64,000 nt of DNA from JAWWOW01 sp033851265 (GCA_033851265.1 JAWWOW010000015.1:1-64000), one strand, 5' to 3'; positions 8,303 to 16,549 are shown, numbered from the stretch's first letter. The notes: generated by a model from the sequence alone, not told the origin. Translations and numbers: made by a program.

Positions 8303-9274
8303 ATGCGATCCAACGCACGACCTAGCCGAGTCATGATCGGACTCATCGCGCTTGTCGCCCTGGTTGCGACGGCTTGCGGTTCGAGTTCCGGGAGCAAGGC
8401 GAGCACGTCCAAGGGGCTGAAGCTCGGCGGCCCGTCGGAGTGCCCGACGAGGCCGTACTGCGAGCCCGGGCTGAAGGGGACGTATGGCATCGCCATCAAG
8501 AGCTTCAAAGCGCTTGACCCCGGCGGCCCGCTGACTGTCAAAGCCATCAAGGACGGCACCGTTGACCTGGGGTTGATGTTCACGTCAGACCCCACGGTCG
8601 AGGCCCAAGGCCTACAACTGTTGACCGACGACAAGCACCTCCAGGCGTCGGACAACATCGTCGCGGTCGTGGCCAAGAAGTTCGACAAGGCGCCGGCAAC
8701 CACGGCCCTCAACGGCGTTGACGCCAAGTTGTCGCAAGAAGCCCTCGTCGGCATGAACAAGGCGGTGCAGATCCAGCACGCGCCGGCGCAGACGGTGGCG
8801 TCTGGGTTCCTCGCCGCGGTTGGGCTGACGAAGGCCACGCTCTGTGGGGGTGCGACCGGCAGTGGCAAGGTGACCATCGGCGCGTTCAACTTCGCTGAAT
8901 CAAAGCTGCTCGGTGAGGTCTACTCCGCGGCATTGAAGACATGTGGGTACTCGACGAGCGTGAAGTCGCTGGGAAGCCGCGAAGTTGTCTACCCAGCCCT
9001 CACCCGCGGCGACCTCGACCTCGTACCGGAGTACGCCGCGACGCTGGCCGATTTCGTCAACAAGAAGAAGAACGGCGCATCTGCAGCGACCATCTCGTCG
9101 GGCGACATCACGACGACGATGACCGCGTTGCGTGGCGTGCTGCCGTCCTCGCTGGTCGCACTCGAGCCGGCACCGGCGACTGACCAGAACGGCTTCGCTG
9201 TCACCAAGGCATTCGCAACCGCACACAACCTCACGACCATGTCCGACCTGGCTACCTACTCGAAGACCGTCTAG
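8303..9274 (+). CDS. osmoprotectant-binding lipoprotein with apparent circular permutation
   Basis: Extracytoplasmic solute-binding protein of the adjacent importer, 323 residues. The lipobox VATAC puts the lipidated cysteine at residue 25. The body matches OpuAC/ProX-type betaine-binding proteins, but in a rotated order. The usual C-terminal lobe comes first (LGGPSECPTRPYC at 41-53, LDPGGPLTV 71-79, TDDKHLQ 108-114). It is followed after a Gly-rich linker by the usual N-terminal lobe (FNFAESKLLGE from 195, GSREVVYPAL 224-233). The hinge segment EPAPATDQNGFAV (288-300) closes the chain, ending SDLATYSKTV. ATG 8303 has GGAGG nearby. A longer frame from 8201 would bury the signal peptide. Confidence 0.9.
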   Translation: MRSNARPSRVMIGLIALVALVATACGSSSGSKASTSKGLKLGGPSECPTRPYCEPGLKGTYGIAIKSFKALDPGGPLTVKAIKDGTVDLGLMFTSDPTVEAQGLQLLTDDKHLQASDNIVAVVAKKFDKAPATTALNGVDAKLSQEALVGMNKAVQIQHAPAQTVASGFLAAVGLTKATLCGGATGSGKVTIGAFNFAESKLLGEVYSAALKTCGYSTSVKSLGSREVVYPALTRGDLDLVPEYAATLADFVNKKKNGASAATISSGDITTTMTALRGVLPSSLVALEPAPATDQNGFAVTKAFATAHNLTTMSDLATYSKTV

Positions 9275-9898
9275 CTAGTACCAGCCTTCGCTCGGCAACT
9301 GCTCGCCCGCCTCTACCGGCGCGGCGAGCACGTTGCCGTTCGGGGCGAGTGGGCATGCCCACAACGGGTCGTAGGCGCACGACGGGTGATAAGCGAAGTT
9401 GAGGTCGAGGACAAGCGTGCTGTCAGTACTGCCGAGGTCCGCGCCCTTCACCGTGTCGATGAGGTAGCGGCCGCCGCCGTACGTCGACGTGCCCGCTGAC
9501 GCGTCCTTCACCGGAATGAACACCCCGCCGCCGTATGACGCCAGCCACCACACGTCGAGCGTGCCGAGGTCACCGAGCCGAACGCGGCCGACCCGCTCGA
9601 ACGCGACGATGCCGTCGGTGCCGGTCGGTACCTCGCGGCGTTCGGGTGGTGCTTCCTCGAGGACGCTGTCGAATCGAAAGGCCGGGTTGTACGGCGCGAC
9701 GGGAAGCCCGGGAAACGTTCTGCGGCGTTCGGCGGACAGCGGGGAGTCCGGGTGGTCGCGGAACAGCGCATCCCGGCCTGAGCGCCAGAGTGCGTGTCCG
9801 GTCACTGGATCGGCAGCGGCGCGTACGTCGGCGTAGATCTGCGCGGTGCGGCGCCGCCAGTCGAGGAGCGTCAGCGGGCTGGCGGCGCGCTCCGACAT
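9275..9898 (-). CDS. DUF1684 domain protein
   Basis: A 207-residue soluble protein of the DUF1684 family, whose function is not known. Recognisable elements are the N-terminal WRRRTAQIYADVR, FRDHPDSPL, YNPAFRFD, then DVWWLASYGGGVFIPVKD, GGGRYLIDT and the Tyr/Cys-rich end FAYHPSCAYDPLWACPLAP. ATG 9898 has GGGAGG upstream. Its stop codon abuts the stop of the lipoprotein gene with no base between, so the two convergent transcripts must overlap. It diverges from the 9948 gene over 49 bp. Confidence 0.85.
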   Translation of the reverse strand: MSERAASPLTLLDWRRRTAQIYADVRAAADPVTGHALWRSGRDALFRDHPDSPLSAERRRTFPGLPVAPYNPAFRFDSVLEEAPPERREVPTGTDGIVAFERVGRVRLGDLGTLDVWWLASYGGGVFIPVKDASAGTSTYGGGRYLIDTVKGADLGSTDSTLVLDLNFAYHPSCAYDPLWACPLAPNGNVLAAPVEAGEQLPSEGWY

Positions 9899-9934
9899 AC
9901 CGCGAGCCTCCCACGCTCGCCCGAGTGCCGCGCT

Positions 9935-9940
9935 TAGCCT
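9935..9940 (+). promoter_or_regulatory. -10-like TAGCCT before the 9948 gene
   Basis: TAGCCT ends seven bases before ATG 9948. It supports that start rather than the in-frame ATG at 9846, which lies inside the divergent gene. Confidence 0.45.
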
Positions 9941-9947
9941 GCGAACC

Positions 9948-10385
9948 ATGGCGGGACGGCACCGGAAACCCGCGCGGATACTGACCGCGCGGACCTTCGG
10001 GCTGCTCGCGTGCGCGGCTCTGGTGATCGCGGCGGCAGCCCTGACGGCGCTCGCGGATGACCCCCGACTCCTACGTGCCGGCGCACTCACCGCGATGCTC
10101 GCCGTCTTGTTGCCGCTGACGATGCTCAACTACACGCCACGTTCCCGCCCGATGACGGGTCTGGAGTCCGAGTTGCGGCAACTCCGCGCCGACGTCGCCC
10201 GCTTGAGCATCGCGGTCAATGCCATCCCGATCAGGGTGCCCGCGACCTCATCGACGGTCCCGGAGCGAACGACGATGCTGAGTCTCCCGCTCCTGCGTGC
10301 CGCCCTGCAGGTGCCCGTTCAGTCGGTGAACGGTCACAAGCAACTGATCGACATCACCGACGATGCGCTGGCTCACCGCGACTGA
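9948..10385 (+). CDS. two-helix membrane protein, unknown function
   Basis: A 145-residue protein with a basic N-terminus (MAGRHRKPAR), two transmembrane helices at about residues 16-35 and 41-60, then a cytoplasmic region containing a short predicted coiled coil (LESELRQLRADVARL). I do not recognise a named family. Similar small two-helix proteins are common and uncharacterised in actinobacteria. Confidence 0.65.
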   Translation: MAGRHRKPARILTARTFGLLACAALVIAAAALTALADDPRLLRAGALTAMLAVLLPLTMLNYTPRSRPMTGLESELRQLRADVARLSIAVNAIPIRVPATSSTVPERTTMLSLPLLRAALQVPVQSVNGHKQLIDITDDALAHRD

Positions 10386-10465
10386 CGCGGTTGACCCACG
10401 GAAAATCCGATTCTCCTTCGGGTTGGTGAGTTTCGAGGCAGAGTTGCGCTCGAGGGGGTGGGCGC

Positions 10466-11263
10466 ATGCGAACGCAGCGCATCGACGACGTCGACATCAT
10501 CAGGGACTACGTGGAGATTCCGGGGCTCGGAGTCCTGGACATCAACGCATTTGTCATCCACGCCGAGCAGCCCGTTCTGGTCGATACCGGACGGCCGGTC
10601 GAGCGGGAGAGTTTTCTCAAGGCACTGTCGTCCGTCATTGACCCAGCTGAGCTTCGGTGGATCTGGCTGACGCATCCCGACCGCGACCACATGGGTTCGT
10701 TGTTCGACATCCTGGCGACAAACACGCAAGCGCGTCTCGTGACGACGTTCGCGGCGGCGGGCTACCTCACCGTGGAGTTCCCCGTTCCGATGGAGCGGGT
10801 CTACTTGCTGAACCCCGGCCAAGACCTCGACATCGGAGGCGGCCGCACCCTGCGGGCGTTCCGGCCTCCGCTGTTCGACAGCCCGATGACGACTGGATTC
10901 TTCGACAGTGGCAACGGTTTCTGCTTCTCGTCGGACTGCTTCGGTGCACCGATGCCGACCGTTGCTGATGCAGAAGTCGATGACGTTGGCGTTGTGAGCG
11001 CCGACACGCTGCGCGCAGCCCAGTTGCTGTGGGCGGGGGCCGACTCTCCGTGGGTGCACACCGTTGACCGAGCCCGTTTCGCCGCGACGTACGACGAGCT
11101 GCGCAACGAGGCGCCGAGCATGGTGCTGAGCACACACCTGCCACCGGCTCGCGGGCAGACGGATGTGTTCCTCGACTTTCTTGCCGAGGCGCCGTCTGGA
11201 CCGCCATTCGTCGGACCGGACCAGGCGGCGATGGAAGCGATGATGGCCGGGATGCCGCACTAG
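10466..11263 (+). CDS. MBL-fold metallo-hydrolase, flavodiiron-like active site
   Basis: A 265-residue metallo-beta-lactamase-fold protein. The metal motif reads THPDRDHMGS, so the second His of the classical HxHxDH is replaced by an acidic residue. This is the pattern seen in flavodiiron/ODP-type proteins (HxExDH). A bridging Asp (FSSDCFG) and a late His (STHLPP) are also present. There is no flavodoxin domain, so it is a stand-alone ODP-like domain. Its substrate is unknown. GGGGGTGGG precedes ATG 10466. Confidence 0.85.
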   Translation: MRTQRIDDVDIIRDYVEIPGLGVLDINAFVIHAEQPVLVDTGRPVERESFLKALSSVIDPAELRWIWLTHPDRDHMGSLFDILATNTQARLVTTFAAAGYLTVEFPVPMERVYLLNPGQDLDIGGGRTLRAFRPPLFDSPMTTGFFDSGNGFCFSSDCFGAPMPTVADAEVDDVGVVSADTLRAAQLLWAGADSPWVHTVDRARFAATYDELRNEAPSMVLSTHLPPARGQTDVFLDFLAEAPSGPPFVGPDQAAMEAMMAGMPH

Positions 11264-11284
11264 CCGTCGGCATGCCGACCTGCG

Positions 11285-11683
11285 TCACAGATCGCGGCTG
11301 CGGCTGAGGCTCCTCCAAGCCCAGAGTTCGGCGGCAAGACCAACCGCAGCCGCGCACACGGCCGGTCGGGCCGATCGGTCACCCCGCCGCGTCGCCGCCA
11401 TGGCAGCAGCGAGATCGCCCACATCTGTCAGAGCGCCAAGCCCGGCCCATGTCGCGGGCCTGCATCGTCCGTCCCAAAGGCCTCCGACTCCGATCACGAC
11501 CTCACGCACCGCAAAGCTCCGGATCATCAGGACTGAGGACGCATCCGCTGCTGGAGCGCGAGCCAGCGCCCGGGGCGCCACGGCGAACCCGACCCCCAGA
11601 GCGAGCCGCACCAATCCCACGGCTCCCACGAGCCTTCGGCCAGTTAGTTCGCGCGTGCGGCCAGCGACCGCGAGTTGATCCAT
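11285..11683 (-). CDS. small DUF4267-like membrane protein
   Basis: A 132-residue protein with hydrophobic segments near residues 15-38, 60-75 and 105-125 and short Arg-rich loops. It resembles small actinobacterial membrane proteins of the DUF4267 type, but the match is from general appearance only. ATG 11683 (MDQLAVAG) is chosen. The frame continues upstream to 11779, but that part is Arg-rich and unlike a membrane protein start. No clear ribosome-binding site is visible. Confidence 0.55.
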   Translation of the reverse strand: MDQLAVAGRTRELTGRRLVGAVGLVRLALGVGFAVAPRALARAPAADASSVLMIRSFAVREVVIGVGGLWDGRCRPATWAGLGALTDVGDLAAAMAATRRGDRSARPAVCAAAVGLAAELWAWRSLSRSRDL

Positions 11684-11780
11684 CGGTGCATCATCGCCCA
11701 GCAGTCGTCCGCGCACGCCATCGCGTCCGCGACAGTCGGCGCTGTAGCGGCTTTTCGAAGCTGGTCGCCGGAACGGCACT

Positions 11781-11786
11781 TACGGT
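11781..11786 (+). promoter_or_regulatory. -10-like TACGGT before arr
   Basis: TACGGT ends six bases before ATG 11793, with no ribosome-binding site between, so a leaderless arr message is likely. Confidence 0.45.
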
Positions 11787-11792
11787 TGACGC

Positions 11793-12260
11793 ATGTCTGA
11801 CGGCGAGGACCAGAACGAATACGTCCCGGTGACCCTCGAACGCTGTCAGCACATCCAAGGACCCTTCTTCCATGGGACGAAGGTTGCGCTCGAGGTCGGC
11901 GATGAGCTGGTGCCCGGCCAGGGCTCGAACTTCCAGTCCGGCCGCGTGTCGAACAACATCTACTTCACCACGGTCATGGAGACAGCCGTCTGGGGAGCAG
12001 AGCTCGCGACGGCGCTGACCGGAGGCGGCGAACGCGGTCACATCTACCTGGTGGAGCCCTTGGGTCCATTCGAGGACGACCCGAATGTGACCAACAAGAA
12101 ATTCCCCGGCAACCCCACCCACTCCTACCGCTCCCGCCACCCGCTGCGCGTCACCGGCGAGGTCGTTGACTGGCCGGGCCACGACCCTGATGTCCTGGAC
12201 AGGATGCTGGTCTCTCTGGCGCTGCTGCGAGAGCAGGGGCTAGACCTCATCGAGGACTAG
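11793..12260 (+). CDS. arr: rifampin ADP-ribosyltransferase
   Basis: Inactivates rifamycins by moving ADP-ribose from NAD+ to the C23 hydroxyl. At 155 residues it has the length of Arr from Mycobacterium smegmatis plus a short N-terminal extension. Family landmarks in order: GPFFHGTK, GRVSNNIYFT, AAVWGAELA-like TAVWGAELATA, then IYLVEPLGPFEDDPN, KKFPGNPTHSYRS and RVTGEVVDWPGH. No transposon or integron features flank it, so it looks like a resident chromosomal copy. Confidence 0.93.
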   Translation: MSDGEDQNEYVPVTLERCQHIQGPFFHGTKVALEVGDELVPGQGSNFQSGRVSNNIYFTTVMETAVWGAELATALTGGGERGHIYLVEPLGPFEDDPNVTNKKFPGNPTHSYRSRHPLRVTGEVVDWPGHDPDVLDRMLVSLALLREQGLDLIED

Positions 12261-12352
12261 AAGGAACCCGCCCACCTCGTCAATTTGATGGGGTCGAATC
12301 TCGCGCTCGGGCAGGGCCGCTTAGCTGCCGGGTCCTGATGCCTTTCGCTGCG

Positions 12353-12387
12353 CTCTGCTCTGGTCCTCATACGGAAGCAGAGCAGAG
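12353..12387 (+). terminator. stem-loop downstream of arr
   Basis: CTCTGCTCT (12353-12361) pairs with AGAGCAGAG (12379-12387). The hairpin lies between the convergent arr and nuoD-like genes. There is no T-run, so it is only a possible terminator. Confidence 0.4.
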
Positions 12388-12452
12388 GACGGCACAGGGA
12401 CACCGGTCTGCGCGGGTTTCTGTTCGGTCCGACCGGTGCCGAAGGATGCGCG

Positions 12453-13592
12453 CTACTTGTCGAGGTCGCCCGTCACGAGGAAGAACGACGCCAGCACGGC
12501 GACGAGATCGTCGACGCGGCACCCGGGCAGCACGGACTCCAACGCCTGCACGTTGTTGAATGACGCGGATCGCAGTTTGAGTCGCCACGGCGTCTGGTCT
12601 CCGTGCGACACGAGGTAATAACCGTTGATGCCGCTGGGGTTCTCGGTCCAGGCATACGCATGACCGACCGGAGCGCGCACGGTTGGCGGGACCCGGGCGG
12701 CCACCGGACCCGGCATGTCCCGCAGCCGTGCGATGCACTGCTCAGCTAGATCTAGTGACACCGGGATCTCGTTCAGCAGACACTCGAAGCGAGCAGCGCT
12801 GTCGCCGGCGTCATGAGTGATCGATGGCACGTCCAATTCCGAGTACGCGAGATAGGGATCGTCACGGCGTACGTCGAACGGCACACCGGACGCCCGGGCG
12901 ACCGGACCGCTCAGGCCGTACGCCGAGACCATCGCCGCGTCGATCACGCCCACGCCAGCGACCCGGGCAACGGCGTCACCACCGGCAAGTGCGGCAACGT
13001 CGGGCAACCGCGAGCGCACGTCCGCGACCGCTGTCATGACACGGTCGAACCAGCCATCGGGTGCGTCGTCCTTCAGCCCACCGATACGCGTCGCCATGAA
13101 GTGGACGCGTCCGCCGGTGTACTCCTCCATCAGCTGCTGCAGCCGTTCTCGTCCTTCAACGGCCGCGGTGATCGCATCGCTCAGCTCGGTCTCCAGCGGG
13201 TCGCCACCGATGTGCGCAAGGTGGTGCAGTGCGCGGTTGAGCTCGGCGAGCAGCATGCGCAGCCACACTGCACGTTGGGGCACTTCAAGGCCCATCAGCT
13301 TCTCGACGGCGTGCGCAACGGCCAGCTCGCTGGAAAATGCCGACAGCCAGTCGTGCCGGTTCGCGAGCACAAGGATCTGCCGGTAGTCGCGGACTTCGAA
13401 GAGTTTTTCGACACCGCGGTGCAAGTAGCCGATCAGCGGTCGTGCCGTCACGATGTGCTCGCCGTCGAGAGTCACCGCGATGCGCAACGCTCCATGCATG
13501 CCGGGCTGGCGCGGGCCAACCGGGATGACCACCTCACTGTCGGTCAGCGCCCCTGCCGCGGTCCCGAGAGCGACCGTCGTCTCGTCCGTCAC
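12453..13592 (-). CDS. orphan NADH-quinone oxidoreductase subunit D-like protein
   Basis: A 379-residue homologue of the 49-kDa/NuoD subunit of complex I, encoded without any other nuo gene. VGPRQPGMHGALRI matches the N-terminal GPQHPxxHGVLRL block, IGYLHRGVEKL and the RAVWLRMLLAELNR block follow, and SHGDQTPWRLKLRSASF matches the C-terminal part. Arg59 and Arg79 line up with the two arginines beside cluster N2. Trp82 falls where complex I has the quinone-binding tyrosine (Tyr87 of Thermus Nqo4), so quinone chemistry is doubtful. GTG 13592 overlaps the upstream methyltransferase stop. Streptomyces also carries an orphan NuoD in this neighbourhood, as I recall. Confidence 0.88.
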   Translation of the reverse strand: MTDETTVALGTAAGALTDSEVVIPVGPRQPGMHGALRIAVTLDGEHIVTARPLIGYLHRGVEKLFEVRDYRQILVLANRHDWLSAFSSELAVAHAVEKLMGLEVPQRAVWLRMLLAELNRALHHLAHIGGDPLETELSDAITAAVEGRERLQQLMEEYTGGRVHFMATRIGGLKDDAPDGWFDRVMTAVADVRSRLPDVAALAGGDAVARVAGVGVIDAAMVSAYGLSGPVARASGVPFDVRRDDPYLAYSELDVPSITHDAGDSAARFECLLNEIPVSLDLAEQCIARLRDMPGPVAARVPPTVRAPVGHAYAWTENPSGINGYYLVSHGDQTPWRLKLRSASFNNVQALESVLPGCRVDDLVAVLASFFLVTGDLDK

Positions 13593-14548
13593 GGCAGCCG
13601 CACCCCCTTGGACTGCATCAACCACGTGAACCCGCCAAGGCCGTGAGGGTCGAGCAGCTCGGCTTCGGTACCGGCAAGCGACAGCGCGCGGAGGTACGCC
13701 GACGCATCGCCATCGGCTCGGCGCGGACGGCGACCCGCGATGCCGAACCGCTGTAGCGCGCGGCGTTGGGTGAGGACGATCCCATCCGTCGCACCCGCGC
13801 TGACGCCCGTCGCTGCGACCGCGTCGAGTGCGACGTGCGCGGTGACATCGCGAAGACCGTCCGGAACAGGTGGCACCACGTGGCCGCGCTGATAGCCGAT
13901 CAGTGTGCCGTCCGGTGGTCGCTTGTCCCGTCCGTGCGCGTAGTCGATGGCGACGGCAACGCCGCGATCGAGGGCGGCGACAACCTGGGCCCATGCCTGA
14001 TCTCGCGGAAGTCCGATCTCGGCCCGATCACCAACGACACGAAGCGGCCACCACGTGCGTAGCCACTCGTTCTGATTGGGATCCAGCCGCCCGCCCACGG
14101 TCTCGGTGCCGTCGTCGTCCACGAGGACGAGCCGGGGGCCGAGTGGCGTCAGCACCGCAACGTCGATCGGAATGTTGTCGAGCCACTCGTTTGCGACGAC
14201 GACGCCGGTGATTCGTTCGGGAAGCTGCGATCGCCAGTCGATGCTGGATCTCAGGGTGGGCGGACGATCGGCCACCTCGACACCGGTCAGTCGCCAGTGG
14301 TGCGGAACCGTGTCGGCGAGAGCGGACAGCAGTTCGCCCCGGCCCGCACCCACGTCCACGAGGTCGAAGGTCGCGGGAGACCCGAGGGCCTGGTCCACCT
14401 GGGTCGCGAGCCGGCGGACGGCGGCGGCGAAGGCGGTGCTCTGTGCCGACGTCCGGAAATGCCCGGCGGGGCCTTCGGGGGAGCGGTAGAACCCCCGGGC
14501 GCCGTACAACGCGTCGCCCATCGCGGCCGCCCACCCACGCTCCGGCAT
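13589..14548 (-). CDS. MidA/NDUFAF7-like SAM-dependent methyltransferase
   Basis: A 319-residue protein of the family of mitochondrial NDUFAF7/MidA, which methylates an arginine of the complex I subunit NDUFS2. The N-terminal GARGFYRSPEGPAGHFRTS matches the family's GYY...GDFITS block, LVDVGAGRGELL is the SAM-binding loop, and VVVANEWLDNIPID corresponds to the family's N-E-x-x-D-x-x-P stretch. The next gene encodes the NDUFS2/NuoD homologue and overlaps this one by 4 bp, so enzyme and likely substrate are co-translated. Confidence 0.85.
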   Translation of the reverse strand: MPERGWAAAMGDALYGARGFYRSPEGPAGHFRTSAQSTAFAAAVRRLATQVDQALGSPATFDLVDVGAGRGELLSALADTVPHHWRLTGVEVADRPPTLRSSIDWRSQLPERITGVVVANEWLDNIPIDVAVLTPLGPRLVLVDDDGTETVGGRLDPNQNEWLRTWWPLRVVGDRAEIGLPRDQAWAQVVAALDRGVAVAIDYAHGRDKRPPDGTLIGYQRGHVVPPVPDGLRDVTAHVALDAVAATGVSAGATDGIVLTQRRALQRFGIAGRRPRRADGDASAYLRALSLAGTEAELLDPHGLGGFTWLMQSKGVRLP

Positions 14549-14554
14549 CCCCCG

Positions 14555-14560
14555 ACCGTA
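14555..14560 (-). promoter_or_regulatory. -10-like TACGGT before the MidA-like gene
   Basis: On the minus strand TACGGT ends six bases before ATG 14548, which would give a leaderless message for the methyltransferase-nuoD pair. Confidence 0.45.
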
Positions 14561-14700
14561 AGGGGAATCACAGCGGCCACCCGCAACCGGTGCGATGCCC
14601 CACTCGTTATGACCCTGGGTATCGCACGCGTGCGCGGGGTACCCTTGACCCGTTCGACGAGTACGTCCGGTACCCCCTCAAGGACTGGAACGGAAAGCTG

Positions 14701-15621
14701 ATGGCACCAGGTGACGCCGCCTCGAGCGGCACGCGCCCAGCCCGACTCAACGTCGGTGTCGTGGGTGCCGGTCGGGTCGGACCCGTCCTCGCCGCTTCCC
14801 TCGCTCTCGCCGGTCACCACGTGGTGGCTGCCTCTGCTGTTTCCGAAGCATCCCGCCGCCGCGCCGAGGAGCTCCTGCCCGGCGTAGCGCTGCTGCCGGT
14901 CGACGACGTCGTACGCCGATCCGACCTCGTCTTGCTGACCGTCCCGGATGACGCGCTCGAAGAGCTCGCGGCAGGACTCGCGGCGACGGGAGCCATCCGG
15001 CCAGGGCAACTAGTCGCACACGCCAGCGGCGCACATGGCGTCGCGGTGCTCGAGCCGTTGACTCGGCTGGGCGCGCTACCCCTTGCCCTGCACCCGGTGA
15101 TGACCTTCAGCGGTACGTCGGAGGACGTTGCTCGCCTCGCCGGTTGCTCGTTCGGCGTGACCGCACCGGACGAGCTCCGCCTCGTCGCCGAGGCACTCGT
15201 CATCGAGATGGGCGGAGAGCCGGTCTGGATTCCGGAGGAGTCACGTCCGCTGTATCACGCAGCATTGGCGAGCGGAGCCAACCACCTGGTCACGCTGGTG
15301 ACCACCGCGATGGATCTGTTGAAGGCAGCCGGCGTCGAAGACCCGGCGCGCATGCTCGGTCCGCTGCTCGGCGCGAGTCTCGACAACGCGCTGCGCCGTG
15401 GTGATGCCGCACTGACGGGCCCCGTCTCGCGTGGTGACGCGCGCACCGTTGCCGCTCACCTCGACGTACTCAGCCGCGTGTCGCCCGCCGCGCTCTCCGC
15501 CTACGCCGCGCTGGCCCGCGTCACTGCTGACCGCGCCCTTGCCTCTGGTCGGCTCGATGCTGCTGCGGCCGGTCCACTGCTCGAAGTCCTGGCGTCCCGA
15601 CCTGACGGAGCGAACGCATGA
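14701..15621 (+). CDS. Rossmann-fold/DUF2520 oxidoreductase, candidate ketopantoate reductase
   Basis: A 306-residue protein with an N-terminal NAD(P)-binding domain (VGVVGAGRVGPVLA) and a C-terminal helical DUF2520 domain containing ALASGANHLVTL. It resembles 6-phosphogluconate-dehydrogenase-like reductases. panC overlaps its stop by 4 bp (ATGA). Because pantoate for PanC must come from ketopantoate, a PanE-like role is a reasonable guess from position, but it is not shown by the sequence. ATG 14701 has GGAAAG just upstream; frames extending to 14443 run into the divergent gene. Confidence 0.82.
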   Translation: MAPGDAASSGTRPARLNVGVVGAGRVGPVLAASLALAGHHVVAASAVSEASRRRAEELLPGVALLPVDDVVRRSDLVLLTVPDDALEELAAGLAATGAIRPGQLVAHASGAHGVAVLEPLTRLGALPLALHPVMTFSGTSEDVARLAGCSFGVTAPDELRLVAEALVIEMGGEPVWIPEESRPLYHAALASGANHLVTLVTTAMDLLKAAGVEDPARMLGPLLGASLDNALRRGDAALTGPVSRGDARTVAAHLDVLSRVSPAALSAYAALARVTADRALASGRLDAAAAGPLLEVLASRPDGANA

Positions 15622-16547
15622 CTAGCCAACGTGTCAGCAAGACCAACGTCACCACCCCGGTGGTCGCACGGTCACGCGGCGAGCTCGCGAAAGGTCTCGC
15701 AGCGTTGCGGACCGGCCCGAACGGTGTGCGTCGCTCGATCGCGTTCGTGCCGACGATGGGTGCGATGCACGAGGGCCATCGTGCGTTGATGCGTCGTGCC
15801 GGCGAGCTCGCCGACATGGTGGTCGTGAGTGTGTTCGTCAACCCGTTGCAATTCGGAGCGGGTGAGGACTTCGACGCCTACCCGCGGACGTTTGAGGCTG
15901 ACCTCGCCGCTTGTCGTGACGAAGATGTTGCGCTGGTCTTCGCACCCACGGCCGACGTCATCTATCCGCAGCAACCGAAGGTGACCGTGCAGGGTGGGCA
16001 ATTGGGCGAGCTGCTCGAGGGCGCGTCTCGTCCCGGCCACTTCGACGGTGTGCTCACGGTCGTCACGAAACTGTTCAACCTGGTGGCGCCCGACGTCGCC
16101 GTATTCGGCGAGAAGGACTACCAACAACTCGCGTTGATCCGCCAGATGGTGCAGGACCTCGACATACCGGTGCACGTCGTCGGTGCGACGACAGTGCGGG
16201 AGTACGACGGGCTCGCGCTGTCGAGCCGCAACCGCTATCTCAGCGACGACGAACGTGCGGGTGCTCTGGCGCTCTCGCGTGCGCTGCGTGCCGGCGCTGG
16301 ATACAGCGAGGCGGCGTCCGTGGTGAGCGCCGCCCAGGCGATCCTCGATGCCGAGCCGCGGCTGCGTGTCGACTACCTCGCCCTGGTCGACGCGGACACG
16401 TTGGAGATCGTTGACGACCAGCACGGCGGCGCGGCCCGCCTGCTCGTCGCGGCGTACGCCGGCACGACTCGTCTCATCGACAACATCGCCGTAACGCTCA
16501 GTGCAAACACGATCGACCTCGGCACCCCTATCGGGCTGAAGGAGTAA
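15618..16547 (+). CDS. panC: pantothenate synthetase
   Basis: ATP-dependent ligation of pantoate and beta-alanine. The 309-residue protein has the HIGH-type ATP motif in VPTMGAMHEGHRAL, VSVFVNPLQFG for pantoate binding, FGEKDYQQL, and the KMSKS-like SSRNRYLS. A 20-residue N-terminal extension precedes the family core. The stop lies 2 bp before panD, whose product supplies the beta-alanine. Confidence 0.96.
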   Translation: MTSQRVSKTNVTTPVVARSRGELAKGLAALRTGPNGVRRSIAFVPTMGAMHEGHRALMRRAGELADMVVVSVFVNPLQFGAGEDFDAYPRTFEADLAACRDEDVALVFAPTADVIYPQQPKVTVQGGQLGELLEGASRPGHFDGVLTVVTKLFNLVAPDVAVFGEKDYQQLALIRQMVQDLDIPVHVVGATTVREYDGLALSSRNRYLSDDERAGALALSRALRAGAGYSEAASVVSAAQAILDAEPRLRVDYLALVDADTLEIVDDQHGGAARLLVAAYAGTTRLIDNIAVTLSANTIDLGTPIGLKE

Positions 16548-16549
16548 CA

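Noticed and set aside
8368..8390. tRNA T-loop-like GGTTCGAGTTCC
   Set aside because: It lies inside the lipoprotein coding region and no acceptor or anticodon stem surrounds it. I found no tRNA elsewhere.
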